From NCBI RefSeq assembly GCF_000235365.1, contig NC_016455.1, positions 620,001 through 684,000 on the forward strand: DNA of 64,000 bases. The letters are read 5' to 3'. Positions 40,080-50,511 of this stretch are shown here, one piece after another; positions within the stretch are counted from its first letter, which is position 1, and the number at the start of each line of letters is the position of its first letter. The translations under genes and the position numbers were made by a program. A model generated the notes under the pieces. It saw only the letters and a list, made by a program, of their open reading frames with translations. It was not told the DNA's origin and searched no databases. The DNA comes from Eremothecium cymbalariae DBVPG#7215 (taxonomy: Eukaryota; Ascomycota; Saccharomycetes; Saccharomycetales; Saccharomycetaceae).

Positions 40080-40928
40080 ACACCACCATTAGCTGTTATA
40101 AACTGATCTAATGAATAATCTGATCTAATGAGTAAACTGGTTGCTTTAAATATTTTTCTAGTACATAGCAAATATAATTTTTCAAGATTGATAGATAAAA
40201 CTGTCGCACATATCTTTACAGCCAGAAATCTGAAAAATTAGCATTTTTCGGGAAAAACAACGACCTCGGTGAGGATTGAACTCACGATCTTGCGATTAAC
40301 AGTCGCACGCCTTAACCAGCTTGGCCACGAAGTCGGATACTGGCTTCAGTTAGTGTTCCGCAGCAACATGTTTAACAATAATAGTCACGTGGTCTTCTAT
40401 CACGTGTTTAATGAGATTTAATCAAAAGACGAATGATATATAGTATGTATATATGGTGGACTGCTTTGTGACAACAGAACATAATATAGAAAATAATATA
40501 GAATCATCTTGTTTTATTTAAGCTTAGCAACTTCGAGGGTAACAATTAGTTGCTTCACTATGACCATCTTGACCTTGTTTATTAATCAATACCGTTCCGG
40601 TATGTGAGGTTATTTTCTATTGTGGGTGTTGAAATTTAACTTTTAATGTTAACCCAATTGTTCAATTCCATCCAGATTTTGTACAAGTTAAGAATATGGA
40701 AGTTTGGAGCGGTATTCACCTGCTGCATCTCTCCGAATGTCATATCATGTAAAATATATATATCTCATAATATAAATATGAGCGACTTAAGCTTTTGTGT
40801 TTATTGTGAACAGTACTGCTCAGGATGAGGCCGGTCTTCTGATTATCAATATTTCAAAAAAACGCTTAGAGAAACTCTATCTTCAACTTCGTAGACATAT
40901 AATAAGGCTCGAGAAGCAGCAGCTAAAT
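40080..40928. other. Region between divergent HST2 and RQC2 holding a tRNA gene
   Basis: Contains tRNA-Asn (40261-40334) and two CACGTG boxes at 40386-40391 and 40401-40406, 15 bp apart. AT-rich sequence follows to the RQC2 start. This is also one border of the inverted TAE2-CIP1 block. I see no LTR or transposon remnant. Confidence 0.6.
40261..40334 (-). tRNA. tRNA-Asn (GTT)
   Basis: On the minus strand, 74 nt without an intron. The 7-bp acceptor stem pairs GACTTCG with CGAGGTC (one T-G) and a discriminator G. The D-arm carries the A-box-like GTGGCCAAGCTGG. The anticodon loop CTGTTAA gives anticodon GTT. The T-loop TTCAATC fits the B box. Nearly identical to S. cerevisiae tRNA-Asn(GTT). A run of five T on the minus strand (plus 40253-40257) a few bases after the 3' end is the Pol III terminator. 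Confidence 0.97.
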
Positions 40929-43900
40929 ATGAAGCAAAGATTCAGTTCATTAGACCTACAAATATTAGGTAGAGAGTTAAAGGAGGCCCTTGAAGGTAGC
41001 AGGTTGACCAATATCTATAATATTGCCGATTCAAACAGACAGTTTTTGTTGAAGTTTAGCGGTTCAGAATCGAAACTAAATGTAGTAATTGATTGTGGAT
41101 TAAAGATTCATATAACTGAATTTTCGAGGCCAATACCCCCCTCCCCTTCTCCATTTGTTTCAAAGTTGAGAAAGCATTTGAAATCAAAGAGATTAACAAC
41201 GGTGAAACAAATTGATAATGATAGAGTGCTAGTATTCAGCTTTTCTGAGGGTATGTATTACCTTGTGTTTGAGTTCTTTGCTGCTGGAAATGTTATTCTA
41301 TTAGATGAACACCGTAAGATTTTGTCACTACAACGAATTGTTAAGGACTATGACAATAAGGTGGGTGAGATGTATGAGATGTTTGATGATCATTTTTTAG
41401 AGCATACAGAATTCTGTGTCCCAGAGGTCCGGGTACACACCGCTGATGAAATTATGCAGTTGTTGAAGGTGGCTCGGGAAAAGGTTACCGCTGATGCTTC
41501 TGGATCAGCTGTAGTCAATGCTGCAGAGGGCAAACGAAAGGTGAAGGTCGCTTCTATTCACAAGCTATTGTTTACATCGATGCCATATTTATCTAGTGAT
41601 TTACTCTCAAAGAGTTTAAAGAGTAATGGGATTGATCCATCAAGTCCTTGTTTCGAAGTTGAGAGTAAAGTGGAAACTATTGTGGCGTTATTAAATGAAA
41701 CAGAACGAGAAGTTCACCATTTGTTGAGTAATCCTAGTCAACGTGGGTATATTGTTGGTCACATCAATCGGTTATACGATAAGGAGAAAGACACTGAGGA
41801 TATGAAACACTTATATGAGCAATTCCATCCTTTTTCTCCATTTATCTCCACAGCTTCAACCAAAGAGTTGGAAGTGTTTGAAATTGAAGGTAACTACAAC
41901 AAAACAGTAGATAAATATTTTTCAACTATTGAGTCAACAAGGTATGCTTTACGAATCCAGTACCAAGAAGACCAAGCAAGAAATAAGTTGGAAAAGGCTA
42001 AAACGGAAAATGAGAAAAAGATCCAGGCATTAGTTGATGTCCAACAAACCAATGAGCAGAAGGGACATTTAATAATTGCTAATGCAGACCTGGTAGAAGA
42101 AGTCAAACAGGCTGTGCAAGGATTAATTGATCAGCAAATGGATTGGACTACTATTGAAAAGCTAATCCAAAGCGAACAGACGCGAAAGAATAAAGTTGCA
42201 CAATATATCAAATTGCCATTGAAGTTGAAAGACAACAAAATTAGTTTGATGTTGCCACTTCCAAAAGATGATATTGGTAGTTCATATGAGAGCGATAGAA
42301 TTCAATCAGGTAGTGATTCTGAATTTACAGATAGTGATGAATCTATTTTTACTGACGTCTCTGAGTCTCAGTATGAAGAATCATACAATGAGACTCGAAA
42401 GAAAACAAAAAGCTCTCGAAAACCATCAGAAATGGCTGAAAAAAAACTGTTACAGTCACAATAGACCTTGCTTTATCAGCATATGCCAATGCATCCAATT
42501 ATTTTGATATTAAAAAGACAAGTGCTAAGAAGCAAATAGGTATGGAGCAGAATGCTCAACGTGCGATGAAAAATATTGAACATAAGATTGAAAAGGATCT
42601 AAAGAAGAAGCTAAAGGAACAACATGATGTACTTCAAGTGATTAGAACGCCTTTTTTCTTTGAAAAGTATTACTGGTTCATTTCTAGTGAAGGATTTCTT
42701 GTAATTATGGGTAAGAGCGGTTTGGAAACGGATCAAATCTTCAGCAAATACATTACAGATAATGATATATATGTTTCTAACAGTTTTGGATCTCAGTTAT
42801 GGATCAAAAACCCGGAAGGTACTGAAGTACCACCAAACACTTTGATGCAGGCGGGCATTTTTGTCAATTCAGCCTCAGAAGCCTGGACCAAAAAAATCGC
42901 AACGTCCCCTTGGTGGTGCTTTGCTAAATATTTGACCAAGTTCGCTGATATTGATGGATCACTTTTGCCATCCGGTGCATTTAGCTTACGAGATGAATCG
43001 AATAAGAACTTTTTGCCTCCTTCTCAATTAGTCATGGGTATAGCATGCATGTGGAAAGTGAAGACCGACGATGAGGATGTTCAAGATGAGGCTGAAGGTG
43101 TAGGTGAATACATTCACGAACCTCAAGATGAAAATAATTCAAAAAGTGATACTGAGGAAGAAAAGCCTGTAATGCTGCAACCCGATGCTCAAATTTCGAA
43201 CTCAGAAGCAGCAGCAGCTGAATTGAGTGCTACCAAAGTGTCCAAAGAAATAAAAAATAACACTGAGACCAGTGTTAGTACTGAAGATGCAGATGCAGCA
43301 AAGGCTAATTGTGATACAGATTCAATTGCGGTTTCTATTATTGAAAACATGAACAAGAAAGTCCGCGGCAAGAAGGGGAAATTAAAGAAAATGCAAAAGA
43401 AGTATGCTGATCAAGATGGGGAAGAAGTTATGTTAAGGCTCCAAGCTTTAGGTACTATCAAAGGTATTGTAAAACAACAAAAGCAAAAGGAGCTAGAAGT
43501 AACCAAGCAGCAGGAAAGAGAAATGAAAAAAAAAAGGAAACAGAAGCAGCAACAGCAGATGGCTTTAAAGTTTACAGAATATGAGAAAGTCAACGTTAAC
43601 TATGCCAAAATATTTAACGAATTAAAGCCCGTAATTAGCAATGAAGATGAGGTAGTAGCTGCAATTCCACTGTTTGCACCATGGCCCGCTTTGGCCAAGT
43701 ATAAATATAAGGTCAAAGTCCAGCCAGGCAGTTCAAAGAAAACCAAAAGCATAAATGAAGCGCTTCATTATTTCCAAAGAATTGTTGATGAAACTGGAGA
43801 AGACAAAGAAGCAGATTCGTCTATTGAACATGAACACATCAAAAGATTTAAACCGCAAGATTTCATTCCATTGATATCTGTTGATAAACTTAAAGTAACT

Positions 43901-43966
43901 ATTCCCGGATCTGCTGATTCAAAAGATTCCAAAAATAACTCAAAGAACAAAGGCAAAAGGAAATGA
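40929..43966 (+). CDS. RQC2: Rqc2/Tae2 (NEMF), ribosome quality control CAT-tailing factor, with a -1 frame change in the middle
   Basis: The ATG at 40929 gives MKQRFSSLDLQILGRELKEAL, matching the S. cerevisiae Rqc2 (YPL009C, 1038 aa) start. Order: NFACT-N (about 1-190; NIYNIADSNRQFLLKFSG), helix-hairpin/coiled-coil arm (to about 480), NFACT-R (RTPFFFEKYYWFISSEGFLVIMGKSGLETDQIFSKY), acidic linker and NFACT-C near the end. The first frame stops at TAG 42462-42464. From the A8 run at 42439-42446 the -1 frame continues the family sequence (VTIDLALSAYANASNYFDIKKTSAKKQ) to 43966. One extra base gives 1012 aa. Rqc2 binds split 60S subunits with stalled peptidyl-tRNA, recruits Ltn1 and directs Ala/Thr tail addition. 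A coding run of ten A near 43525 is in frame. Confidence 0.95.
42439..42446 (+). other. A8 run where the RQC2 reading frame shifts by -1
   Basis: The incoming codons are GAA AAA AAA CTG, again containing the heptamer A_AAA_AAA. The -1 frame has TGA at 42437-42439 and the 0 frame TAG at 42462-42464, so the change is confined to about 25 bases that begin with this run. Confidence 0.9.
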
Positions 43967-43975
43967 ATAGAAAGA

Positions 43976-44000
43976 CCTAACCTAACTTAACCTAGCCTAA
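43976..44000. repeat. Degenerate CCTAA pentamer repeat, five units
   Basis: CCTAA CCTAA CTTAA CCTAG CCTAA in tandem, 9 bp after the RQC2 stop. Three units are exact and two have one change each. Confidence 0.85.
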
Positions 44001-44205
44001 CGGTTTATGACGTGCTTTCCCATCTATTTGACTACGTATATAATAATCTGATTAAGATGGATAGACCATATTGAAAGCAATACGGACTATCGGCATTCCT
44101 GTATGTAAATTCTCTTTACGCAATTAATAAAAAAAGTACAGATACTCGTTATATTAAGTTGATTACAAACGCCTATACGCAAACACTTCAAATACAAAGA
44201 AAGTA

Positions 44206-44772
44206 TCACAAACCTTGCTGCAGCTTCTCAGCCAACTTACTCTTTGCAAACCCCCATGCACTCAGTAGACCCTTCTCTGAAAGATCGATAGAAACTGAAA
44301 CATCCTTAGTTGGAAGCTTTGTAACCCTTGAAGCAATGGTTTGAGGATCCGTCTCCAAAATTATCCCATCATCTATAGTTTCATCTACTACAAGACAAAC
44401 TATATCATAGTTTTCCTGGATATCCCTCTTGTCTATATCAGTATTCAGAACAAGCTTAATAGCTAGCCTGATCGCATTTAACGTATCATGTAGGACAATC
44501 TCGTTTTCCTGCAACGAACCTATCAAATATAATGAGACATCCGAACACTCCTCATACAGCACTAGGTGATCCTCGTATACCAATATGCTCGCATCCTGCT
44601 TGTGTGTTCTTTTAAATAGGCTAGTCTCAAACTCCTTCTGCTTTTTCACATTCGAGCAAATTGAATCCTCCTTAGGCTCATGAGGCGGATAATAATATTT
44701 AGTGTAAATTCTTTTCCCCTCATTGTCCAAGATTAGCACAGCTTGAACGGAATATAACGAAAGGTTAACCAT
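44206..44772 (-). CDS. RET3: Ret3, zeta subunit of the COPI coatomer
   Basis: 188 aa (S. cerevisiae Ret3, YPL010W, 189). It starts with the longin-type fold MVNLSLYSVQAVLILDNEGKRIYTKYY, includes EFETSLFKRTHK and VLYEECSDVSLYLIGSLQENEIVL, and ends with a helix LSAWGFAKSKLAEKL. Zeta-COP pairs with gamma-COP in the F-subcomplex that coats Golgi-to-ER retrograde vesicles. The gene converges with RQC2 (239 bp) and diverges from TAF3. Confidence 0.97.
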   Translation of the reverse strand: MVNLSLYSVQAVLILDNEGKRIYTKYYYPPHEPKEDSICSNVKKQKEFETSLFKRTHKQDASILVYEDHLVLYEECSDVSLYLIGSLQENEIVLHDTLNAIRLAIKLVLNTDIDKRDIQENYDIVCLVVDETIDDGIILETDPQTIASRVTKLPTKDVSVSIDLSEKGLLSAWGFAKSKLAEKLQQGL

Positions 44773-45243
44773 ATTCTTGACACTTATATATATGCTATTA
44801 TCTGATCAAACTCACCTGAATAATCCCAAACTCCGTAGACTCTGTTGAACTACCAACTTTTCTACCTTTAATCTTCTAGTATGGATGTAGTAATGCCCTT
44901 GTTTGGTTTAAATTCATCTTTTCACCTGGTCTTTGTTCGCCACTTGTCCTCATAACACCCAAACATTAAAGATCACGTGCACAATAAGACAACTTGTTGA
45001 TATCATTAAGCGAGCATTAATTGGGGACTACTCAGAACTCAGGAATGGTTAGTTAGTATCATAACAAGCACTTCTAGTCTGTGTTTTGGGATTTTTCCTT
45101 CTTTCGATTGTTCTATGTCTTTACGGAAAAAGAATTGAGTTTCCTGTCAAAGCAAAGACAAAACTGCTTGGAAGTTCAACCAATGACAAACTTAAGACGG
45201 TGAAAGCGGTATAACTCTTTTATTGTACTTCGATAGGTTCATT
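44773..45243. other. Divergent RET3/TAF3 promoter
   Basis: 471 bp with a CACGTG box at 44974-44979 (context GATCACGTGC). No gene was seen. Confidence 0.6.
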
Positions 45244-46329
45244 ATGACATCCGCTCAAGGTTTTCACTTTGGAATACTTCGTATTTCGATGATGCAGTTA
45301 TTAAAAGCGCATGGTTTTGACCGAGCTAAACCTTCTACGATTGATACATTTGCCGACTTGTACATTAAGTTCTTTTCTTTGCTGCTGCAAGAGGTTCAAA
45401 AGCTTGCTCTAGCACGGATGACGGCTGATGATTCGATATGTCTTCAGGATATAACGTTGGCATTGCAAAATTTGGGTTTAGTCAAGCCAGTGGATATATT
45501 AGATGTGTACGAGGCTAATCCAGAATTACCCAGTGATATAGGGTTCCGAAGGTTAAAGGATTGGTGTGTGAATAGCTCATCGGCGGTTGATGCCAGGTTG
45601 TATAATACGCCTATTCCAGAGCTTTTGAAGGTTAAAGAGGGGAGTAATAACAAGGCGACAAACAAGCCATTGTCGTTGATACCCGAATACATAAACCAGT
45701 TAAATAGTGGCAAGAAAAATGAGGAGGATGATAATGAGGAGACTGAGCTTGTAGATTCTATGATTAATAATGGTGACATGGATGATTGGATAAGGTTCAT
45801 GATTACGAGGCAAAAGGTAAGTGTATTCAAGAAGATTTCTGGGAAAATGCCCAAAGATATAGAAAGCTTACCTGCGATTCCAGGGTTAAAGAACTCTGTT
45901 CTAAGTAGGAATAAACCGGTAGCAAATGGAGAACATGTACCTGTTGTTTTATCAGATGAACTGAACCAAGAAAGTTCTAATAATATTGCAGCTCTCACTT
46001 CCAAGCTGCCGATGTCCAATATGGAAAACAGATTAGAAAATATTTCACTTTCATTTGAAAGAGACTCTGATATTGATATAGAAGATACATCAACATATCA
46101 TGCTCCTATAGAAGTTTATGATCCCGAATCTAGTCATTTTTCACAGCAGTTTGATCACCAGTATAGGGATTTCGATGAATTTGAAGCTACTACCGGTGAT
46201 GGTGGTTTAAACCTAGGTCAAACGCATAATACTGAATATCAAGAATTAGAAGATATGCAGAATACTTTCGAACGGAGAGAATCTCTGGTTTACGATGGTG
46301 ACACTTATGAATTTAATAACCTTAATTAA
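45244..46329 (+). CDS. TAF3: Taf3, TFIID subunit with histone fold
   Basis: 361 aa from the ATG at 45244 (seven earlier in-frame codons lack an ATG). S. cerevisiae Taf3 (YPL011C) is 353 aa. The N-terminal histone fold (about 5-80) reads FHFGILRISMMQLLKAHGFDRAKPS ... DITLALQNLGLVKP, which pairs with Taf10. Conserved downstream pieces include LVDSMINNGDMDDWIRFMITRQ, SVLSRNKP and ENRLENISLSFE, then an acidic C-terminus ending in a FERRESLVYDGD motif like the S. cerevisiae FQRRTSLDYGG. There is no PHD finger, as is normal for the yeast protein. It is part of TFIID in RNA polymerase II initiation. Confidence 0.95.
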   Translation: MTSAQGFHFGILRISMMQLLKAHGFDRAKPSTIDTFADLYIKFFSLLLQEVQKLALARMTADDSICLQDITLALQNLGLVKPVDILDVYEANPELPSDIGFRRLKDWCVNSSSAVDARLYNTPIPELLKVKEGSNNKATNKPLSLIPEYINQLNSGKKNEEDDNEETELVDSMINNGDMDDWIRFMITRQKVSVFKKISGKMPKDIESLPAIPGLKNSVLSRNKPVANGEHVPVVLSDELNQESSNNIAALTSKLPMSNMENRLENISLSFERDSDIDIEDTSTYHAPIEVYDPESSHFSQQFDHQYRDFDEFEATTGDGGLNLGQTHNTEYQELEDMQNTFERRESLVYDGDTYEFNNLN

Positions 46330-46421
46330 CATGTACAAGTCTAATTACAACTGGTGGTAAAATTACGTAGTTTATTAAAGTTGAAAGCATTATATAAACA
46401 AACTATATCCTGGAATCATAT

Positions 46422-49400
46422 TCAGAATTTTCTCTTGTTCTTATACATGCCTTTCTTTTTACCAACTTTATTGTGCTTTCTCGAATTTATGCTAGAGTTG
46501 GAAGGAATAGGTTCATCATCGTCACTGATCCCATCTGTTCCTTTGTTGTCCCGCTTGTACTTCAACCTTCCCTTCTGGCCCTTAATTGGACCACTCTTTA
46601 GAGCTTCTAAATAGGCATCGATACCACTGTTGATTGACTTTAGTGGATCTTCATCTTCTATTTCTTCCTTACCCTTAACTACCAACTTGCCCTCATTGTC
46701 GAAACTTAAGATCCCATTATTGGAAAACTTCTTGTTTTGGCCGTGATTAGAAATTTTCTTTGGCTTTTGGGAGGAAATATGGGCCAAAGTTTGAGAATCC
46801 AAAAGATCTAAAGGATCGCCGTTAGATTCTACAATGTATCGTTTGGTTCCCTTTTTCCCATTCTCCATGTCCTCTTCCTTTTCGTTTTCATCATCTTCAT
46901 CTGAAGAGTCGTAAAGAGCTTCATCAACTGCAGACATGAACCTAGAACTCTTCGTAGAAGGCATAGACATATTAGAAACTCCTTCCTCACCTTCTTCTTC
47001 TTCAGCCTTCCGCTTGTTTCTATTACGGATTTTTCTAATGTTAGCCAATAATCTCTTATCCTCTTCCGGGAAATTAGCCTCAATGAAATCATAACCAAAT
47101 CTTCTGATTAATCTTTCAATAATATGCTTAACTCTCGATTTGAAATGTCCAGTATGCTCATGTGACCAGCGTAACAACTTTGGAATTAGAGCAGGTATTT
47201 TTGGTCTCATGAACTCATCGGGAAGACTTAAACAACAAACCTTACAAAATCCAATTGTACTTTTGACAATTTCTCTGGAGTTGGAAGTCAAATACAACTC
47301 AATGGTATCATATATATCGGTCAAGACCTGGGGCTCTAGGTGATTTTTAAATTCAAAAACCAGACAAGAATACGCGGTAATTGTCGCGCTGACCATGTGC
47401 TGAGAGTTACCAATTAACCCTGCAGACATGATCTTAAAGAATTCAGTAACCGATGAAGGTTGGTCTGGACTGGAGGTGTCATAACCAGGGATTTGAGATA
47501 ACTTAACAATTCCTGTTGAATCTTGCATTTTTGTACACATTGTGATCAAAGTGCCAAATGCCGCCTCCCTAGACTTTTCATTAACATCTTTACAACATAG
47601 TATAACTTCTGCCACTAATTGAACAATGAAAGAAAGATGATCTGGTGGCAACAACGTTATCAATATTTTTATGGCTGCCAATCTACTAGCCTTAGATGCA
47701 GTTTGTACAGTTTGTGCTGATTCAATCATGACCTTTTCTATATCAGAAAGATATCCCAAGACGGCTTCAGAACCTCTTTCTAGTTGCGAGAGATTAGTTA
47801 TAATTCTGTATGCTCTTTTTTGAGTCAGAGAATCTGGTGAATTGACGATAGTGTTAAAAATAGAAAACAAAGCGCCATAAGAAGATTCTGGGATAAACTT
47901 AGTCATAACGACAATCAAATCCAATAACGTGGCACTCATTTTATTCTGATTCATATTTTTTTGGGCAACCGATTCTTTTTCCATTGCATCTTTAAGTAGA
48001 GCACAAACATTGTCAAAAGTCTTCGACAAGTCTCTAGGTGATGCAATTCTCAAATATGCTTCAATAGTTTCCAAAGTATAACTTCTAGAATTTGGTGTAG
48101 TTTGAGTGTAAATATTAAATAGCACAGCCAAAATATTTGAAGCTTTTGTGGATAAGTACTCCAAATTCTTCTCAGCTTCAGAGATTGGAAACTGCTGTTC
48201 CAGTAAAACATCTGGAGTAGTACCATCCCTAGCGTAAAGCATATTGCTTTCGACTAGTTGTTTTAACGAATTGCAAATTATGGTTCTCAGTTCAACTTTA
48301 GAATACATTGCAGAAGATAGATCAGCAGCAAATTGATCTGTAAACACCTCTCTTAAATCACTTGGCAAATCACAAAAATGTGGCAAAGTAGACCATAATT
48401 GGTGTACAATGGTTTGAAGTAATCTAAGTTGGACAGAAGCACTGTCAAGATTATCATATTTAGACTCGAAAAATTGAATTAATGGCATCAATTGTTTGGT
48501 AAAAACAGATAACTTAGACTTTCTAGTGTTATCTCTGATTATTGGCAGCAGCCAAGCTCTACCAGGTCTGCTGTCGGATTGGTTTTCTAAGTTTAATGGG
48601 ATGGCTCCCAAAACAACTTCAGGTCCCATACCTTGAATTGCACTACCAATAACTTGTTCTGCTTCATTCTTGAAATCTAGGGAATTTTCTTCATTAGTCC
48701 TCCAGTTACCAACAATTTCCAACGGTTTGATAAAATCTGGATTACATCTATGTTTAAATTTTTTAAAGGCCACCGAGAGTACATTTAGAACATCTTTGGA
48801 ACAGTGAGTGAAGTTAATAGATAGATAGCCTGTGAAAATTTCTGCCAACTTTGAGATAACTTCATCAACCGATTCATAAACCTCCGTAGTTACTGCCGGT
48901 GGGTATAACAATAATTCGTCTTTGACAGCATCTGTGAGAAGAGTAATTAAACATTGAGCAGTGTTGAAGTAAACTTCTGGGGTTTCACTGGATAAATAGA
49001 ATGTCATGATGTTGAATATTTCTGGAAGCTTGATCAGACACTTCATCGGTTGATGAAAAGCATACGTTGTGACACCTTTAGCTATAACTGCAATCCATGG
49101 AACAGCTAAATGTGAATCGGTATTTGACGGTTTCATAGAAAAGATGATATCTATGACCTTTAGAAACTTGTCTTCCGCCAATCCAGAGGAAACGCTAGAC
49201 TCTGCCATAGACTTAAAAAGGGATTCAAAGCAGTTAAAGGCATTTGATACCAAGTATTGATTGGAAGACCTAGACACTTCTAGTAATAAATCGCAAAGTT
49301 GTTCAGTCAACTGCGACGGCCATTGATTGGTAGAAGTGATAGTGTTTATCAATTTCAAAACGCGGATCACTCTTGAATTCAAATCTTCGGATCCACCCAT

Positions 49401-50081
49401 AGCTCTGAGCTTCTTGTTTGAAATATTTGAAGCCTCATCAAGAATACTTGCCAAAGCTTTCACTGCAAAATTAGCGATTATTGGAGCCGCTATATGTTCT
49501 GTTGAGGGCGATGGTGGGGGATTGGACAAAATTTTACTAATACCATCTTGCGCCCTCTTCCTGATTTTCGATCTTGCATCCAGAGATAACTCAAGTAGAC
49601 CACTTAAGCCTCTAACAGGGTTAACGGCCAACTGTTGTGTATTATTCCATGCCTGTGCGTCTTGCGCTATAAGCAACGACTCTAAGCAACCTATAGCTGA
49701 CCTAATTAACGGTGGAGTAGCTCGTTCATCAGTAATACATGGCGCTATTTTCATTAACAATTCAGAAAATTTAGATCTTAGTATTTTCTTTTGTGTGAAT
49801 TGGAATAGCAAGTCTAATAGATAAGTAGACGAGGAAGCCAACTGAACATCTTGAATTTGATTGGTAGTTGCGTCAATTGATTGATCTAACAAAGACATGA
49901 ACGAAATCAAGTAGCTAACAAAGTTTTTGTTAGTCGCCTGCTGCTCATCCATATTTTCCTCAACGGCGGATAAGATGATAGCGATGTGTTTCTGGTTATC
50001 CAACTTAGAATTACATTGTGATCGAATTCGGGATAGCCTTTCTTCCAGTTCTAGTGACTGGGTAACTTGCTCGGAGTCCAT
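46422..50081 (-). CDS. RRP12: Rrp12, HEAT-repeat ribosome biogenesis and export factor
   Basis: 1219 aa (S. cerevisiae Rrp12, YPL012W, 1228). Almost the whole length is HEAT/ARM helical repeat. The NUC173-type core lies in the N-terminal half. The C-terminal 180 residues switch to a highly charged, Lys-rich and disordered tail with nuclear-localisation-like clusters (RKIRNRNKRKAEEEEGEEG, final KVGKKKGMYKNKRKF). It binds pre-40S and pre-60S particles, Ran and FG nucleoporins and supports their export. The upstream region contains RRPE and a PAC-like core. It converges with TAF3 (92 bp). Confidence 0.97.
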   Translation of the reverse strand: MDSEQVTQSLELEERLSRIRSQCNSKLDNQKHIAIILSAVEENMDEQQATNKNFVSYLISFMSLLDQSIDATTNQIQDVQLASSSTYLLDLLFQFTQKKILRSKFSELLMKIAPCITDERATPPLIRSAIGCLESLLIAQDAQAWNNTQQLAVNPVRGLSGLLELSLDARSKIRKRAQDGISKILSNPPPSPSTEHIAAPIIANFAVKALASILDEASNISNKKLRAMGGSEDLNSRVIRVLKLINTITSTNQWPSQLTEQLCDLLLEVSRSSNQYLVSNAFNCFESLFKSMAESSVSSGLAEDKFLKVIDIIFSMKPSNTDSHLAVPWIAVIAKGVTTYAFHQPMKCLIKLPEIFNIMTFYLSSETPEVYFNTAQCLITLLTDAVKDELLLYPPAVTTEVYESVDEVISKLAEIFTGYLSINFTHCSKDVLNVLSVAFKKFKHRCNPDFIKPLEIVGNWRTNEENSLDFKNEAEQVIGSAIQGMGPEVVLGAIPLNLENQSDSRPGRAWLLPIIRDNTRKSKLSVFTKQLMPLIQFFESKYDNLDSASVQLRLLQTIVHQLWSTLPHFCDLPSDLREVFTDQFAADLSSAMYSKVELRTIICNSLKQLVESNMLYARDGTTPDVLLEQQFPISEAEKNLEYLSTKASNILAVLFNIYTQTTPNSRSYTLETIEAYLRIASPRDLSKTFDNVCALLKDAMEKESVAQKNMNQNKMSATLLDLIVVMTKFIPESSYGALFSIFNTIVNSPDSLTQKRAYRIITNLSQLERGSEAVLGYLSDIEKVMIESAQTVQTASKASRLAAIKILITLLPPDHLSFIVQLVAEVILCCKDVNEKSREAAFGTLITMCTKMQDSTGIVKLSQIPGYDTSSPDQPSSVTEFFKIMSAGLIGNSQHMVSATITAYSCLVFEFKNHLEPQVLTDIYDTIELYLTSNSREIVKSTIGFCKVCCLSLPDEFMRPKIPALIPKLLRWSHEHTGHFKSRVKHIIERLIRRFGYDFIEANFPEEDKRLLANIRKIRNRNKRKAEEEEGEEGVSNMSMPSTKSSRFMSAVDEALYDSSDEDDENEKEEDMENGKKGTKRYIVESNGDPLDLLDSQTLAHISSQKPKKISNHGQNKKFSNNGILSFDNEGKLVVKGKEEIEDEDPLKSINSGIDAYLEALKSGPIKGQKGRLKYKRDNKGTDGISDDDEPIPSNSSINSRKHNKVGKKKGMYKNKRKF

Positions 50082-50511
50082 GGTAATTCCGTCTCTATAC
50101 CTGATACCCCAGTTGCGATTTAGACCTTTTATTTAAAAGGTTAGTTACTGTTAACCTATATGAGATGAGCATCTTTTCTGATGATATTAAAATTTTTCAG
50201 ACGACTCTAGAATTTCTTTTTTAACGCATCTTCGACACTTCACGTGACCATAATATATCGATAATACGAACTACAGTAAATTCATATGAGGACAATTCAA
50301 ACCAATATAATCATCTTAATTGGTTTAGTAAGATCATTTTTACATTTCATTTATCTTCTAATGCCACTTAATCAAAATGTTTACTGGTTCTTGAAGAATC
50401 GGAATTCCTTGATGCGGATTCTAAAAATTTTCCATTTCTCACCATATGTTCAACTGCACATGTATATATTTGTAAAGGTGCGTCAATAAAGGAGTAATAT
50501 ATCAGTGGGTA
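50082..50511. other. Divergent RRP12/MRPS16 promoter
   Basis: 430 bp, AT-rich. It holds the Ribi motifs listed separately and a TTCACGTGA box (CACGTG 50241-50246). No gene was seen. Confidence 0.65.
50164..50199. promoter_or_regulatory. PAC-like and RRPE elements of the RRP12 promoter
   Basis: AAAATTTTTCA at 50189-50199 is the exact reverse complement of the RRPE TGAAAAATTTT. A GATGAG core (50164-50169, context GAGATGAGCA) resembles PAC (GCGATGAGAT). The two lie 83-118 bp before the RRP12 ATG, the usual distance and pairing for ribosome biogenesis genes bound by Stb3 and Dot6/Tod6. Confidence 0.7.

Noticed and set aside
40797..40928. Upstream extension of RQC2 by 44 codons
   Set aside because: No ATG in it (it would begin at GTG), and the family start MKQR aligns with 40929.
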